From assembly GCA_033398695.1 (NCBI GenBank), contig CM065802.1, forward strand, positions 165,225,965-165,289,964: DNA of 64,000 nucleotides, written 5' to 3'. The notes below the pieces were generated by a model, which ran no database searches, had not been told where the DNA came from, and saw only the letters and a list, made by a program, of their open reading frames with translations. The stretch is from Orobanche coerulescens (taxonomy: Eukaryota; Streptophyta; Magnoliopsida; Lamiales; Orobanchaceae). Below, one piece after another: positions 10,387-21,225 of this stretch. Position numbers and translations under genes: made by a program. Each line of letters opens with the position of its first letter. The first letter of the stretch is position 1.

Positions 10387-10982
10387 AAAGCTAGTTGCGT
10401 ACGTAATACTTCAAGACTAACGTACGTAAAGTCCGTCCAGAGGTCACTGACTGAAATGTGCCCAAGTGTTACGTACGTAAGTCGTTGTTACGTACGTAAA
10501 GTTCCAGTCGGTAGCGTACGTTAGGTTTGGAGAATAGCGTACGCTATCAAGGGTTGACTCATTTGTCCTCTAGCCCGCCGAAAGTAGCTTCCTCCGCGTC
10601 AAAAGAAAGATTCTGGTCGGAAGACCAACTCACCCATTACGTAAGATAGGAACCTTAATGTACGTAACACTTGAATTCTAGCGTACGTTAGGCATATGCT
10701 ATAGCGTGCATTAGATATTCAGTTCTTTAGCCACATAACACATTTTAACCATCTCGGGGTGACCGTCCTTTCCACTCGTCAACAACTATCGAGGAACAAG
10801 ACGTTGGCCACCATCATATTCGCACCGACGATCGTCCAACGGCATCAAGGCGTGTCACCTCCGTTACATCCACATAGTATCATTGTATAACACTCAATGG
10901 AATACATAAATAGAAATGACGTCACATTACAAAAATTCACACAGTACAAAGTAATAAAGCATGAAATACCGGTGGTATTACA
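10381..10982 (-). repeat. 3' LTR of G1-b, truncated
   Basis: Aligns with 16509-17114 of the right LTR and ends in GGTATTACA. It begins at GTACGT, where the host RT sequence and an LTR palindrome share six bases. The TATA box, R and U5 parts of this copy are therefore gone, while most of the palindrome array remains (10381-10715). A 4-bp deletion shortens one palindrome near 10640 relative to the right LTR. Confidence 0.88.
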
Positions 10983-10996
10983 TATCACCCCCCTTA
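10983..10996 (-). other. Polypurine tract of G1-b
   Basis: The minus strand reads AAGGGGGGTGATA immediately before the LTR start TGTAATACC. This is the expected primer for plus-strand DNA synthesis. Confidence 0.7.
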
Positions 10997-11017
10997 AAAA
11001 TAGTTTCGTCCCAAAAC

Positions 11018-11460
11018 TTAAGAAAATAACTCGGGATGACTCTCTTTCATGCTCGACTCGGTTTCCCAAGTCGCTTCTTCCATGCCGTGGTGCGACCACT
11101 GAACCTTCACGAGGTGTATGGCTTTATTTCGTAACATCTTCATATGCCGATCCAAAATGGCGATCGGTACCTCTCTAAAGGTAGCGTCATCGGAAATTTC
11201 CACTTCTTCGAAATTGAGCTTGTGATTTGGATCATAGACATACTTCCTTAACTGGGAGATGTGAAAAATGTTATGCACTCCATCCAAATGCGGCGGTAGA
11301 GCTAATCGATATGCGAGATTCCCTACCCGATCCAATATCTCAAACGGACCTATAAATCTCGGGCTCAACTTGCCCTTTTGGCTGAAATGCCGGATACCCC
11401 GCATAGGTGATACTTTGACCCACACATGATCCCCGACCGCAAATTCTAACGGTCACTGTC
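11018..11460 (-). pseudogene. Integrase C-terminus with chromodomain-like end (G1-b)
   Basis: C-terminal integrase module with VWVKVSPM..., KLSPRFIGPFEILDRVG, YRLALPP and NIFHISQLRKYV. It is followed by a chromodomain-like end (LVKVQWSHHG, EEATWETESSM, HPELF), which in chromoviruses reads histone marks and directs integration to heterochromatin. A TGA near 11451-11453 separates it from the catalytic core; the codon before PLEFAVGDHV is probably a mutated Arg (CGA to TGA). The element's coding region ends at about 11018, 22 bp from the polypurine tract. Confidence 0.85.
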
Positions 11461-12418
11461 GGTTTTCGGCATAATATTTCTGCCGGCTCTGTGCGGCTAG
11501 CATGTGCTTTCGAACGATAGAGATCTTCTTAATGGATTCCTGGATCAGATCTAACTCGGTGACCGTGGTGTCAGAAGCGTTATCCCAGCATAACGGCGAC
11601 TTGCATCTTCGCCCATACAGGGCCTCAAACGGGGCCATGCCTATGCTTGCATGCCAGCTGTTATTGTACGAGAACTCCACTAATCCCAGATGTCTAGCCC
11701 AATCCTTACCCCAATCGAGCACACATGCCCTCAACATATCTTCCAAGGTTTGAATCATACGTTCGGTCTGTCCATCCGTCTGAGGGTGATAAGCCATGCT
11801 AAAATGTATTTGGGTCCCCATAGCTTTATGGATGGCTTTCCAAAAACGAGACACGTATCTGGTGTCCCTGTCCGAAATGATGGATGAGGGAACGCCATGC
11901 AGCCTTAAGATCTCTCTGATGAAAATGACGGCCAATTGCTCTGTCCCGGTTGTCTCTTGAATAGGAATGAAATGTGCCGATTTCATCAACCGATCAACAA
12001 TGACCCAAATTGTATCTTTTTCTCCCACCGCCGTTGGTAGCTTAGTGATAAAATCTATCGATATGCTTTCCCATTTCCACTCCGGGATAGGTAGGGGTTG
12101 CATGATTCCGGTTGGTCTGCGGTGTTCAATCTTCACTTGTTGGCATGTCATACATCGGGCGACGAATCTAGCAACTTCCCATTTCATATTCTTCTACCAA
12201 AAACTCTGTCGGAGATCTTTGTACATTTTGCTCGCTCCTGGGTGAATAGAGTAGGGAGTGGAGTGCGCCTCCTTCAATATAGTTTGTTTCAGCCCGTCAT
12301 TCGGCGGAAAACAGATCCTATTCTTGAACCTCACCAAGTCACCCTGAATTTTATAGTCGGAAACATCCCCTCCCTCAATTCTTGCACCAATCGCACGTAA
12401 CTCGGGATCCTCCATCTG
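11453..12418 (-). pseudogene. Integrase zinc and catalytic domains of G1-b
   Basis: The catalytic core is intact in sequence: SIDFITKLP (first Asp), SDRDTRYVSRFW (second Asp), QTDGQTER (Glu), then LEFSYNNSWHASIGMAPFEALYGRRC. The zinc module is split by a TAG near 12193-12195 where siblings have the second Trp of SFWW. The His pair ([12 protein letters not shown]) lies upstream of the stop and the Cys pair (CMTCQQ) downstream. This is the best-preserved integrase core of the G1 family in the window. Confidence 0.88.
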
Positions 12419-13231
12419 TGCTAGACGTATCTCGTCTAGTAAGGACGAATGTATATTGATTGAGCACAATTGTCCTTGCCTACGTTGTATCCATACTTCG
12501 GTACTGCTTCTCCTGAGGTCTTGCTGCAGTTCGGGTTGAACTGTTATGCTGGATACCATCACTTCTTGTGTAGTTTTCCGACTAAGAGCGTCGGCCACCA
12601 CATTAGCTTTTCCGGGGTGATAGGAGATTTCCACATCGTAGTCCTTGATTAATTCCAACCAGCGCCTCTGTCTCATGTTTAATTCTCTCTGAGTGAAGAT
12701 ATATTTCAAACTCTTATGATCCGTGAAAACCTTGCAAGTAACTCCGTAAAGGTAGTGCCTCCAAATCTTAAGGGCATGCACCACTACGGCTGGCTCCAAG
12801 TCGTGCGTCGGGTAATTCACTTCGTACGACTTCAGTTGTCGGGATGCGTACGCAATGACTCTGCCGTTCTGCATGAAGACACATCCCATTTCGTGCTTAG
12901 ATGCATCCGTGTATGTAATGAATCCTTCCGTTCCCTGTGGTAACACTAGCACTGAAGCAGTAGTTAGCCTACTTTTGAGCTCGTTGAAGCTCTTATGGCA
13001 GTCTGCAGTCCATACAAATTTGGCGCTTTTTCTCAGTAGGTTCGTTAACGATCGAGCGATACAGGAAGAAGCCTCGATGAATCTTCGATAGTAGCCGGCC
13101 AATCCTAGGAAACTCCTTACCTCCTTGACATTCTTCAGCGGTTCCCAACTCATTATTGTCTCGATCTTTTGTGGGTCGACTTTGATGCCTTCTGCTGAGA
13201 CAACATGTCCGAGAAAAGTTACCTCCGGCAT
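12419..13231 (-). pseudogene. RT end and RNase H of G1-b
   Basis: Open from 13231: [34 protein letters not shown], then RNase H with [32 protein letters not shown] and [10 protein letters not shown]. All RNase H carboxylates seem present except that the usual ELAAVV reads EPAVVV. The stretch continues without interruption into the N-terminal integrase (EDPELRAIG...). The preceding codon near 13232 is TAG where siblings have the Trp of CEFW. Confidence 0.88.
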
Positions 13232-13800
13232 CTAGAATTTGCACTTGGAAAGTTTCGCATAAAGTTGGTGTTGCCTTAACACGCTCAGCACTTGCCTCAA
13301 ATGTTCCTCGTGTTCCCGTCGGCTTCGGGAATAGATCCGGATGTCATCGATAAAAACCACCATGCAGTTATCGAGGAAATTAATCAAAACTCTGTTCATA
13401 AGTTCTATGAAAACAGCTAGGGCATTAGTCAACCCGAATGATACCACAACGTTCTCGTAATGTCCACACCTCGATCGAAATGCAGTCTTGGGTATATCTT
13501 CCTCCCGTAAATCGATCTTTGAAAACACAACTGCCCCTTGTAATTGATCTAAGAGGTCATTAATTCTCGGTAGTGGGTAACGGTTCTTGATAATAACCTT
13601 ATTTAGCTCCCTGTAGTCGATGCACAAGCGTATAGAGTTGTCTTTCTTCTTAACGAAAAGTACCGGTGCGCCACACGGTGAGGTTCTCGGGCGGATCAAC
13701 CCCTTCTCCAACAGATCTTAGAGATGTATCTTTAATTCCTTCATCTTGGCCGACGCCATCCTGTAAGGGGCTTTGGAAATAGGTCTCGTCCCCGGATCGA
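13232..13800 (-). pseudogene. Reverse transcriptase core of G1-b
   Basis: [71 protein letters not shown] and [10 protein letters not shown] (FIDD near 13343-13354). About ten residues following KIDLR (the SGY..L segment in G2-b) are missing, an in-frame deletion that removes part of the conserved motif after the first catalytic Asp. A TAA near 13714-13718 precedes DLLEKGL; G1-c has Glu there. Confidence 0.86.
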
Positions 13801-14428
13801 ATTCAATGGAAAGGTCAACTTCTCGTTGCGGTGGCAGCCCTGGTAGTTCATCGGGAAAGACGTCTGGAAACTCATTCACCACCAAAATGTTTGCGATTGT
13901 CAGTTGTGAAGTATTCTCCTGGAGAACATAACACCAATAGTACTCCTCTCGAGAGTTGCAGGAGACTTCCGATGCGAGAAGGCTGAGAGACCCTTTCGTA
14001 CTAAAGTGTTCTCGTCCTCTGATGACATGTGTGGTACCATCATGAGCCGTAATGGAAATAGTCAAGTGGTAGGTGTCCAAGATCGTTCTGTGCAATGGCA
14101 TCCAGTCCATACCTAATATGATATCTTTATTCTAGAGCGGAAAGACCATAAGATCAGCAGTCCAACTATGATCGTTGATGCATATCTGACAGTCTCGAAC
14201 CTTTAGATCACTGCCTATTCTACTACCCCCGGGTAGCTTAACAGTAAAGGACTCATAAGGTACACAAACAAGATTTAAACGTTCAACACATTCCACAGAT
14301 ATAAATGAATGTGTGGCTCCGGTATCAAATAATACATGCACTGGCTGAGAGTTAACAAGAAGAGTAACTGAGATAGCTGGCGTGGACTGACCATCCGTAG
14401 CCCTCAACTCAAATACACGGGACGTCAC
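13718..14428 (-). pseudogene. Protease and linker of G1-b
   Basis: RVFELRA leads into the protease active site [11 protein letters not shown], with Asp at 14324-14326, then [28 protein letters not shown], and the linker with [15 protein letters not shown] and [18 protein letters not shown] near 14132 interrupts before NKDIILGMDW. The sequence is closely similar to G1-c (63101-63780), which is open across this stretch. Confidence 0.86.
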
Positions 14429-15642
14429 TGACTCCGAAAAGGATGAAGTACCACCACTATGCCCACAGCCTCAACCAGCACTGTGTGGCGGTGGTTGAGT
14501 CTGATGGGATGGAGCTCGGTAGTTGGAAACGGCAGGCATCCTGGGAGATTGCACAGAGCCTTGTTGACTCGGTTGAGAAACTGAGTTCTGAGTGGGATTG
14601 GCCCGCCAGCAGTAACGAGACATGTGCCCACTCTTTCCGCAAGTGAAACATTTATTAGCCGTCTTCTGGCACCGATCCTTAGTATGTACGGACACGCCAC
14701 AATTGAAGAAGTCCCTACGGTATGGCCGATCAGATGCACCCTTCTGTTGGTACGATGCTGTTGACTTAAAAGAAGATGCGGGTCCTGAGTTCGTTTTGTT
14801 GTTGCTCCCTGACTGAGCCGATGTCTTTTGCTTCTTTGAGTTATGTTCGGGATCGGTATTAACAACAGTACCAGCATAAGTTGTGACCACGTCTTCGTAC
14901 GCCCTCAGGGTCGTGCAGTGGAATCCGGCGGCATACCGTTGTACGTCTTCTGGAAACCTCTGTGAAAGGTGGCATATTCGTTGATCTTATGATGGAACCA
15001 TCTGCGAGATGTAACTTAGCTTGGTTCGGTAGGCCCGAATGATCTCTGGTACTGGCATGTTATGAGGTCCGGCACTGGAAAAGTCATGTGCGCGAGCGGT
15101 CCGGGCTGATCTAGGATAGTACTCGCTCCACAACAGTCGGGCAAATTCGGTCCACCCGACCACTCGATCCTCTGGCCTGTAAGTCCTCCACCAGCGTGCG
15201 GCAGTGTCACGGAGTTGATTAATCTCAAGCGGCACCTTCTGGTTCTCTGGGCATCCGATCACTTCGAATTCAGTCTCTATTTCGGAAATCCAATCGTCCA
15301 CGTGTTTCTCCCCTGCCCCGTCAAATAATAGAGGCCTAGCCTTTAGCATTTCTCCCAACCATAGGTCTCTTACTGCATTTTCCTCCACATTGATAACCGG
15401 TATCCATTCCGCCTGGTTGACCTGAGCAATCCCCATGGCGATAGCTTGGGCAAGGGCCTGAAAAAAAGCAGGGTCCATGCCTCCTGGGTTGTTATTTTGG
15501 CGTTCCGCCTCCTAATCGTTTTGATTAATTGGTGGCAGCTGGTCCCCAGCAGGATGGGTTTCGGTAGTGTTCCTGTCCTCATTGTGGTTTGCGGTGGAAC
15601 CCTGAACATCATTCACCACCCCCTAGCTCCTCGGCGTGCCAT
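14429..15642 (-). pseudogene. gag of G1-b (broken)
   Basis: Start ATG at 15640-15642 (MARRGARG...), as in G1-c. A single-base loss near 15620 shifts the first codons; the main gag frame then runs from 15478 (MDPAFFQALAQ...). Capsid-like features include HVDDWISEIETEFEVIGCP, ARWWRTYRPEDRV and IIRAYRTKLSYISQMVPS. A TAA near 14990 replaces the Glu after MVPS. The zinc knuckles are FNCGVSVHTKDRC (first Cys changed to Phe) and CFTCGKSGHMSRYC (intact). A Gly-rich segment precedes the protease. Confidence 0.87.
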
Positions 15643-15834
15643 TACTGACAGTATTAATCTAAAGCCAGTTCCATACACAGTTTACAATTAAATGCAGTAA
15701 TTAGACAGAAAACACACGTCACTTACTTCGTATTCCCATGAGGAGTTACGGTCGCTTGGGGTGTTGGACTGGAATAACTTTGAAATTTAGGAAAATTTTA
15801 TTTAAACCAGGAGTTACGCTCGGATACCATTTTC
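15643..15834 (-). other. 5' leader and primer-binding site of G1-b
   Basis: The complement of 15818-15829 is TGGTATCCGAGC, one base off the Met-tRNA primer site. It is separated from the LTR start at 15835 by five bases (TTTTC). The rest is a short untranslated leader (gag ATG at 15642) with nothing else recognised. Confidence 0.75.
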
Positions 15835-17114
15835 TGTAACACCCCAAAAATTTCCTAAGGTATTACAGTGCCGTGAATCCCGTGTGGGACCCACAAGGCT
15901 AGTTTAGGAAATAGATAATTTAAGGAAATTACAATAAAACGATAAGTCCACTGTTACATATCATGACACCCAAAGGTCTACGAAATCCTTCTACAATTGA
16001 TTCGTCGATTATATATGGTCCCAATGTAAATTAAGATGGAAGTTCTTGCATGTGATTGTTACAACGAGTTGTACGAAAATGAAATATACGAACAATGATA
16101 ACTCCGATTCTACAAATTCGTCCGTTTAGATCGTCTACGAGATTTTAGCAAAATCTACCCAAATACCCATAATCTAACGAGTAATAATCAATAATATTGA
16201 AGAGATTACTTCAAGGATTGATAGACTTACCTTAGAAGATGAAGAATAATGAAGAGAGTTGACGAAACAACAAGAACTACGAGGAGGAACGAAAAATGGC
16301 TTGAATGACTTGGATAATCTTCACCGGAGCTCAAGAAACCACCTCCTTAGTGCTAATTCAAGTATATGAGAGGCTAAAAACAGAGTATAAGGCTAGGAAA
16401 TGCTCCAAGGGTTTCTTCTTGCAAGGTTGGGGTCGTGCAAATGAAGAGGGGAAGTGTTATTTTATAACACTCGGTTTGGATAACGTACGTTAATGATATA
16501 GAGATTACGTACGTAAACCTAGTTGCGTACGTAATACTTCAAGACTAACGTATGTAAAGTCTGTCCAGAGGTCACTGACTGAAATGTGCCCAAGTGTTAC
16601 GTACGTAAGTCGTTGTTACGTACGTAAAGTTCTAGTCGGTAGCGTACGTTAGGTTTGGAGAATAGCGTACGCTATCAAGGGTTGAGTCGTTTGTCCTCTA
16701 GCCCACCCAAAGTAGCTTCCTCCGCGTCAAAAGAAAGATTCTGGTCGGAAGACCAACTCACCCATTACGTACGTAAGATAGGAACCTTAACGTACGTAAC
16801 ACTTGAATTCTAGCGTACGTTAGGCATATGCTATAGCGTGCATTAGATATTCAGTTCTTTAGCCACATAACACATTTTAACCGTCTCGGGGTGACCGTCC
16901 TTTCCACTCATCAACAACTATCGGGGAACAAGACATTGGCCACCGTCATATTCGCACCGATGATCGTCCAACGGCGTCAAGGCGTGTCACCTCCGTTACA
17001 TCCAAATCGCACAATTGTATAGCACTCAATGGAATACATAAATAGAAATGACGTCACATTACAAAAATTCACACAGTACAAAGTAATAAAGCATGAAATA
17101 CCAGTGGTATTACA
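15835..17114 (-). repeat. 5' LTR of G1-b
   Basis: 1280 bp, TGTAACACCCC to GGTATTACA on the + strand. The next bases, GTGGATCCCC, are the interrupted RT codons of G2-a, so GTGGA is the expected target duplication; its left copy is lost with the left LTR start. It is shorter than the G1-a LTR but with the same ends, TGCCGTGAATCCCG block and palindrome array. Confidence 0.9.
16459..16845 (-). promoter_or_regulatory. TATA box with upstream palindrome array (G1-b U3)
   Basis: The minus strand has TATAAAAT at 16459-16466. Upstream in the sense direction are twelve 12-bp near-palindromes starting at 16481, 16506, 16525, 16546, 16597, 16616, 16640, 16663, 16765, 16788, 16811 and 16834. Three forms are mixed: TTACGTACGTAA, TAGCGTACGTTA and the perfect palindrome TAGCGTACGCTA. 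The last forms are half-way to the TTAGCGTGCGCTA motif of the G2 LTR. Confidence 0.62.
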
Positions 17115-17700
17115 GTGGATCCCCAAAAGATTGAGACAGTGCTGGATTGGGCACCGCCTAAGAATGTTAAGAAGGTCCGTAGTTTCTTAGGTTTGGCTGG
17201 ATACAATCGTAGGTTCGTCGAGGGGTTCTCGAAACTGGCTCGGCCACTTACACAGTTGCTTCAGAAATCTGAGAAGTTTGTCTGGAATGACGAAAGACAG
17301 TCAAGTTTTGAGGAGCTGAAGAGGCGTTTGACTTCAGCCCCGATTCTAGCGTTGCCGTGTGGCAACGAGGGTATTGCGGTTTATAGCGATGCTTCGGGTC
17401 AGGGTCTTGGGTGTGTGTTGATGCAGCACGACAAGACTATTGCGTCGAGATAGTTGAGGCCGTATGAGCTCAACTACCCTACTTATGATTTGGAACTAGC
17501 GGCAGTTGTTTTTGCGCTCAAGATTTGGCGTCATTATCTCTTTGGCTCTGCAGGTCATATTTTTATTGATCATAAAAGTCTGAAGTACATATTCACTCAA
17601 CGGGAGTTGAATATGAGGCAGAGGAGGTGGTTGTAATTGATTAAGGATTATGACCTCGAGATCCTTTATCATCCAGGCAAGGCGAACGTCGTGGCGGATG
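17115..17700 (+). pseudogene. RT end and RNase H of G2-a, second part
   Basis: Continues the RT cut at 10386: [31 protein letters not shown], then RNase H with [33 protein letters not shown] and [13 protein letters not shown] at 17451-17453 stands where G1-b has Gln (SRQLK). TAA at 17634-17636 stands where siblings have Glu (RRWLEL). Both are in an otherwise continuous frame. Confidence 0.87.
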
Positions 17701-19202
17701 CCTTGAGTCGGAAACCGGTTACGTTGCGAACACTTGAGATACATATGTCTCAATCTGAGCTTCAGCATGAATTGATCGAATTAAGAGTTGAGATTTTGTT
17801 GCCAGGAGTTATCGGGCAACTTTGCGCTTTGGAGATTTCGTCGTCGTCGATCGATGAAATTAAAGTGAAGCAGTTAGAGGATCCGATGATTACTCAGATC
17901 CGAGAGAACATTTTTAAGGGGAAGTCTCCTGGATTTGTGATTCAGGAGGTTGGTGTGTTGAGATTACAGAGTCGGCTTTGTGTACCGAACGACTTAGAAT
18001 TGAGGTAGAGTATTTTGCGTGAGGCCCATGCTACGCCTTACTCAGTTCATCCTGGTTCGAGTAAGATGTACAAGGACCTAAGGAGGAACTTTAGGTGGAG
18101 CGGAATGAAGAAAGAGGTTGCACAGTTTGTAGCGAGATGTTTGACTTGTCAGCAGGTCAAAATCGAGCATCACCGACTAGCTGGGTTATTACAGTCGCTT
18201 CCATTATGGAATGGAAATGGAAGATATTTGGATGGACTTCATCAAGAGCTTGACGAGATCGAAGTCTGGTATGAATATGGTTTGGGTGATTGTGGATCGT
18301 CTGACCAAGTCGGCACATTTTCTGAGCATCAAGGATACTTGGGGTCTGGAAAAGTTGGCTCGTGTATTTTATTGCGCAGATTGTGAGGCTTCACGGTACT
18401 CTGAAGTCTATTGTTTCAGATCGGGATGGCCATTTTGTATTGCACTTTTGGCAGGCAGTACATAAGGCGTTGGGTACTCTTTTGCATCTGAGTACTTCCT
18501 TTCATCCTCAGTCGGATGGGCAGTCGGAACGCACTATCCAGACATTTGAGGATATGTTGCGTGCTTGTGCTCTCGATTGGAGCAGTGACTGGGAGGAGCA
18601 TTTGTCGTTGATCGAGTTCATGTACAATAATAGTTGGCATGCATCGATCAAGATGGCACCCTATGAGGCACTTTATGGGCAGCGATGTCGATCGCCGATT
18701 TGTTGGAACGAGGCGTCCGATTTGGTCGGGACCGATCCGGATATCGCTTTGGAGACGAGGCGGAAGGTGGAATTGATTCGGGAAAGGATGTTGACTGCCC
18801 ATAGTCGATAGAAATCCTATGCCTATGTTCGTCGTCGACCTTTGGAATTCGAGGTGGGAGACCACATTTTACTAAATGTGTCTCCAACGAAGGGAGTTTT
18901 CCGCTTCGGGAAGAAGGGAAAACTGAGTCCGAGATTTATTGGTCCCTTTGAGATTCTCGATAGGGTCGGCAAGTTGGCATACCGTTTGGCGTTGCCTCCG
19001 GCTTTGAGCCACGTCCATAGCATTTTCCATGTTTCCCAGCTAAATAAATATGTTCTGGATCCTAGTCATGTCATCGACTATGGTGAGATCGATGTCGCCA
19101 AGGATATTACCTTCGAGGAGCGTCCCTTAAAGATTCTGGAGCACCGCGAGAAGCGACTGAAGCATAAGACCATCCCATTGGTCAAGGTTTAGTGGTCAAG
19201 AC
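17701..19202 (+). pseudogene. Integrase of G2-a, cut by the copia element
   Basis: The zinc module (EAHATPYSVHPG ... RCLTCQQVKIEH) is at about 18020-18170. The catalytic residues survive but in three frames: MDFIKSL (first Asp, near 18230), SDRDGHF (second, near 18418) and DGQSER (Glu, near 18517-18534). The C-terminal SH3-like part (KLSPRFIGPFEILDRVG, HSIFHVSQLNKYV) is at 18920-19050. Stops TAG at 18006, 18809 and 19190 all replace Gln of siblings. At 19203 the copia LTR begins; the final chromodomain-like part is not found. Confidence 0.87.
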
Positions 19203-21040
19203 TGTTGGGATTCCGAAAATAAAACGAAATACGCAGCGGAAAATAAAAAAATAAATCCCAAACAGGATCGATCAAGTAACGTATATACGAAAAAATTAAT
19301 ACGAAGATAAAGATCATACCCTTGAAGTCTTTGGAAAAATCTTCATAAAAATGGATGACGATCACGAACCCCCTCCCGAACAAAAAATCCCTTCGTTCCA
19401 AGCACCGAAACTTCGAAGCCTCTACTTCACATGGGTCGGAAGTTGCCCGGAAAAATTCGATAGCAATCCGTTCTCCAAGAACACGGCTAGGAATTCCTAT
19501 AGGAATTTATATCTTATTTTCTTTCTTAATTTTTCAACTCAAAGTGAAAAATAAAATTCTCTCTCTCCCTCAAGATGTGCTCACGGCTGAACCACAACAC
19601 AATACACACACTTTCACTCTTAGTTTTCATAATGAAGTGTTAGTTATGATGATGATATGATTATATAAAGGAATAAAAATTCCTTTACAAATTATCATTA
19701 ACAATAATGTGGGAATCTCAACTCTAAGTGAGTTCCCACACACATGATCATCATCATGCCATGTCAAGGGGGGTGGCCTACAAGGAAGTTTCCTAGAAAA
19801 CGAGCTGAGCCACTCGGCTCGTGTACCGGACGTTCGTCAAACGATTCCGTTAAATACACTCTATTTAACCTCTAATGTATTTATATAAATTAATTAATCT
19901 AGTTAATTAATTATATCAAATACAAATATATTTCTCTAAGAAATATAATTTATGAATTAAATTAATTACCCGGTAACTTAATTTTGATTCATAAGACCGC
20001 TATTTGATTTATCCAATAAATTATAAATTAGATATCCAATATCTAATATTAATAGAGAGATAATAAATTCACATTTATCCGTCAACGCTCCTGATGCGCG
20101 ACTCCGTAGGTCCATCTCAGCTGGCATTGGGAGGAACCAATGAGTGCGGGCCGCACTGTAAACCCCGACTGAGAACGAATGAAGGGATCATTCCAAAATC
20201 ATTATGTCGTGAATACCACATACGTATAGACCCTTCATCAGATGTCCCAGTCAAGTCTTCGGGTCACGATAAAGTCAAAACCCTACTGTTGACTAGACTT
20301 TATACATGTGTTAATGCAAATCAAGACCAACTCATTAATAGTGTATCTAATACGACTATATCAGAACGCTTTGGCCAAAGACTTATGATCTTATTTGCCA
20401 TTAACCGTATAGGACATTCACCTGCTCACTAATAGGAGATAGAATCCTTTCTTGGCGTACAGTAAAGATTGCTACCTGCTCGTATAGTCCGCACTTCGAG
20501 GTTGACTCAGCAATTAAGGAATTGAGTCTAACTACTCTAATGACAAAATAGACGTCACAGGCACATCTTCTACTGAACCCTTAAGTAAAAGGTCCACGTA
20601 TACTATTATAACCTTTCGATTCGTCATCGACTCTCTGAGAGTGAATACAGTATGACTGAATCGAGTATGAGTCATGTTCGAGTATACTGGTCCCACCAAT
20701 ATACTTATAACTATGCTATCAAGATATGCACATGTCCTAGCATCAGCTATACAAGTCTTATTAAAACTTAATGCCCATTTAAGTTTATTGACTTGCGAAC
20801 GATTTATGTAAATAATCTTTAAATACTTCCAGTGCACTTTCTCTTATCCCATAACGAGAATGGAATGTTCGATTTATTTACATGGACATCACTTCAATGT
20901 TTACCAAGTCAAGAATGCAATTGAAATACAATAAACAGTGAATGAATCGTATTGCCTTTTTATTAATTATTTCATAATTACAAGTACAATGCCCCTACTC
21001 TCTCATACCCTGAGTGGCATTCGTGGGCATATTCCTAACA
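19203..21040 (-). repeat. 3' LTR of the copia element
   Basis: 1838 bp, TGTTGGGATTCC to ATTCCTAACA on the + strand. Its reverse complement aligns with the solo LTR at 60540-62534: the opening TGTTAGGA.TATGCCC, CGAATGCCACTCAG, GGCATTGTACTTGTAATTA, the ATCCAATATCTAAT block and GAATCCCAACA at the end. It contains a long AT-rich stretch (19850-20060). Confidence 0.9.
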
Positions 21041-21053
21041 ATATCCCACTTGC
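21041..21053 (-). other. Polypurine tract of the copia element
   Basis: The minus strand reads CAAGTGGGATAT directly before the 3' LTR start TGTTAGGA. This is the usual copia-type plus-strand primer (compare AAGTGGGAGATTG-like tracts). Confidence 0.6.
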
Positions 21054-21225
21054 ACTCAATGCCACACATTATGGTATCCAATACCCATGTTCTTCAGATG
21101 TCTCTCTAAGATGGCCTGAGATAATGGCTTAGTCAGCGGGTCAGAGACATTGTCTTATGAGTCTACTCTTTGCAATGAAACATATCCTTTTTACACTATC
21201 TCTCAAATGATGTGGTACTTTCTCT

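Larger units (their letters stand above)
10381..17114 (-). mobile_element. Ty3/gypsy element G1-b nested in G2-a
   Basis: Nearly complete minus-strand element: right (5') LTR 15835-17114, primer site 15818-15829, gag-pol 15642 to about 11018, polypurine tract 10983-10996 and left (3') LTR 10381-10982. The left LTR lacks its first ~674 bp. All coding segments from gag to chromodomain lie in one frame apart from a 1-bp loss near gag codon 8. The rest of the damage is stop codons and one in-frame RT deletion. By my hand alignment the two LTRs differ at about two dozen positions in ~600 bp, so the insertion is fairly young. Confidence 0.92.
7947..19202 (+). mobile_element. Ty3/gypsy element G2-a, split by G1-b and truncated at both ends
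   Basis: Plus-strand element in two parts, 7947-10386 (gag, protease, first part of RT) and 17115-19202 (rest of RT, RNase H, integrase). The reading frame crosses the nested G1-b insertion without loss: ISAERVR before, VDPQKIE after. The 5' LTR is absent; gag begins directly after an antisense LTR fragment. On the right, the copia 3' LTR starts at 19203 within the integrase C-terminal region, and the remainder is not found in the window. It has several frameshifts and stops, so it looks more decayed than its sibling G2-b. Confidence 0.88.
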
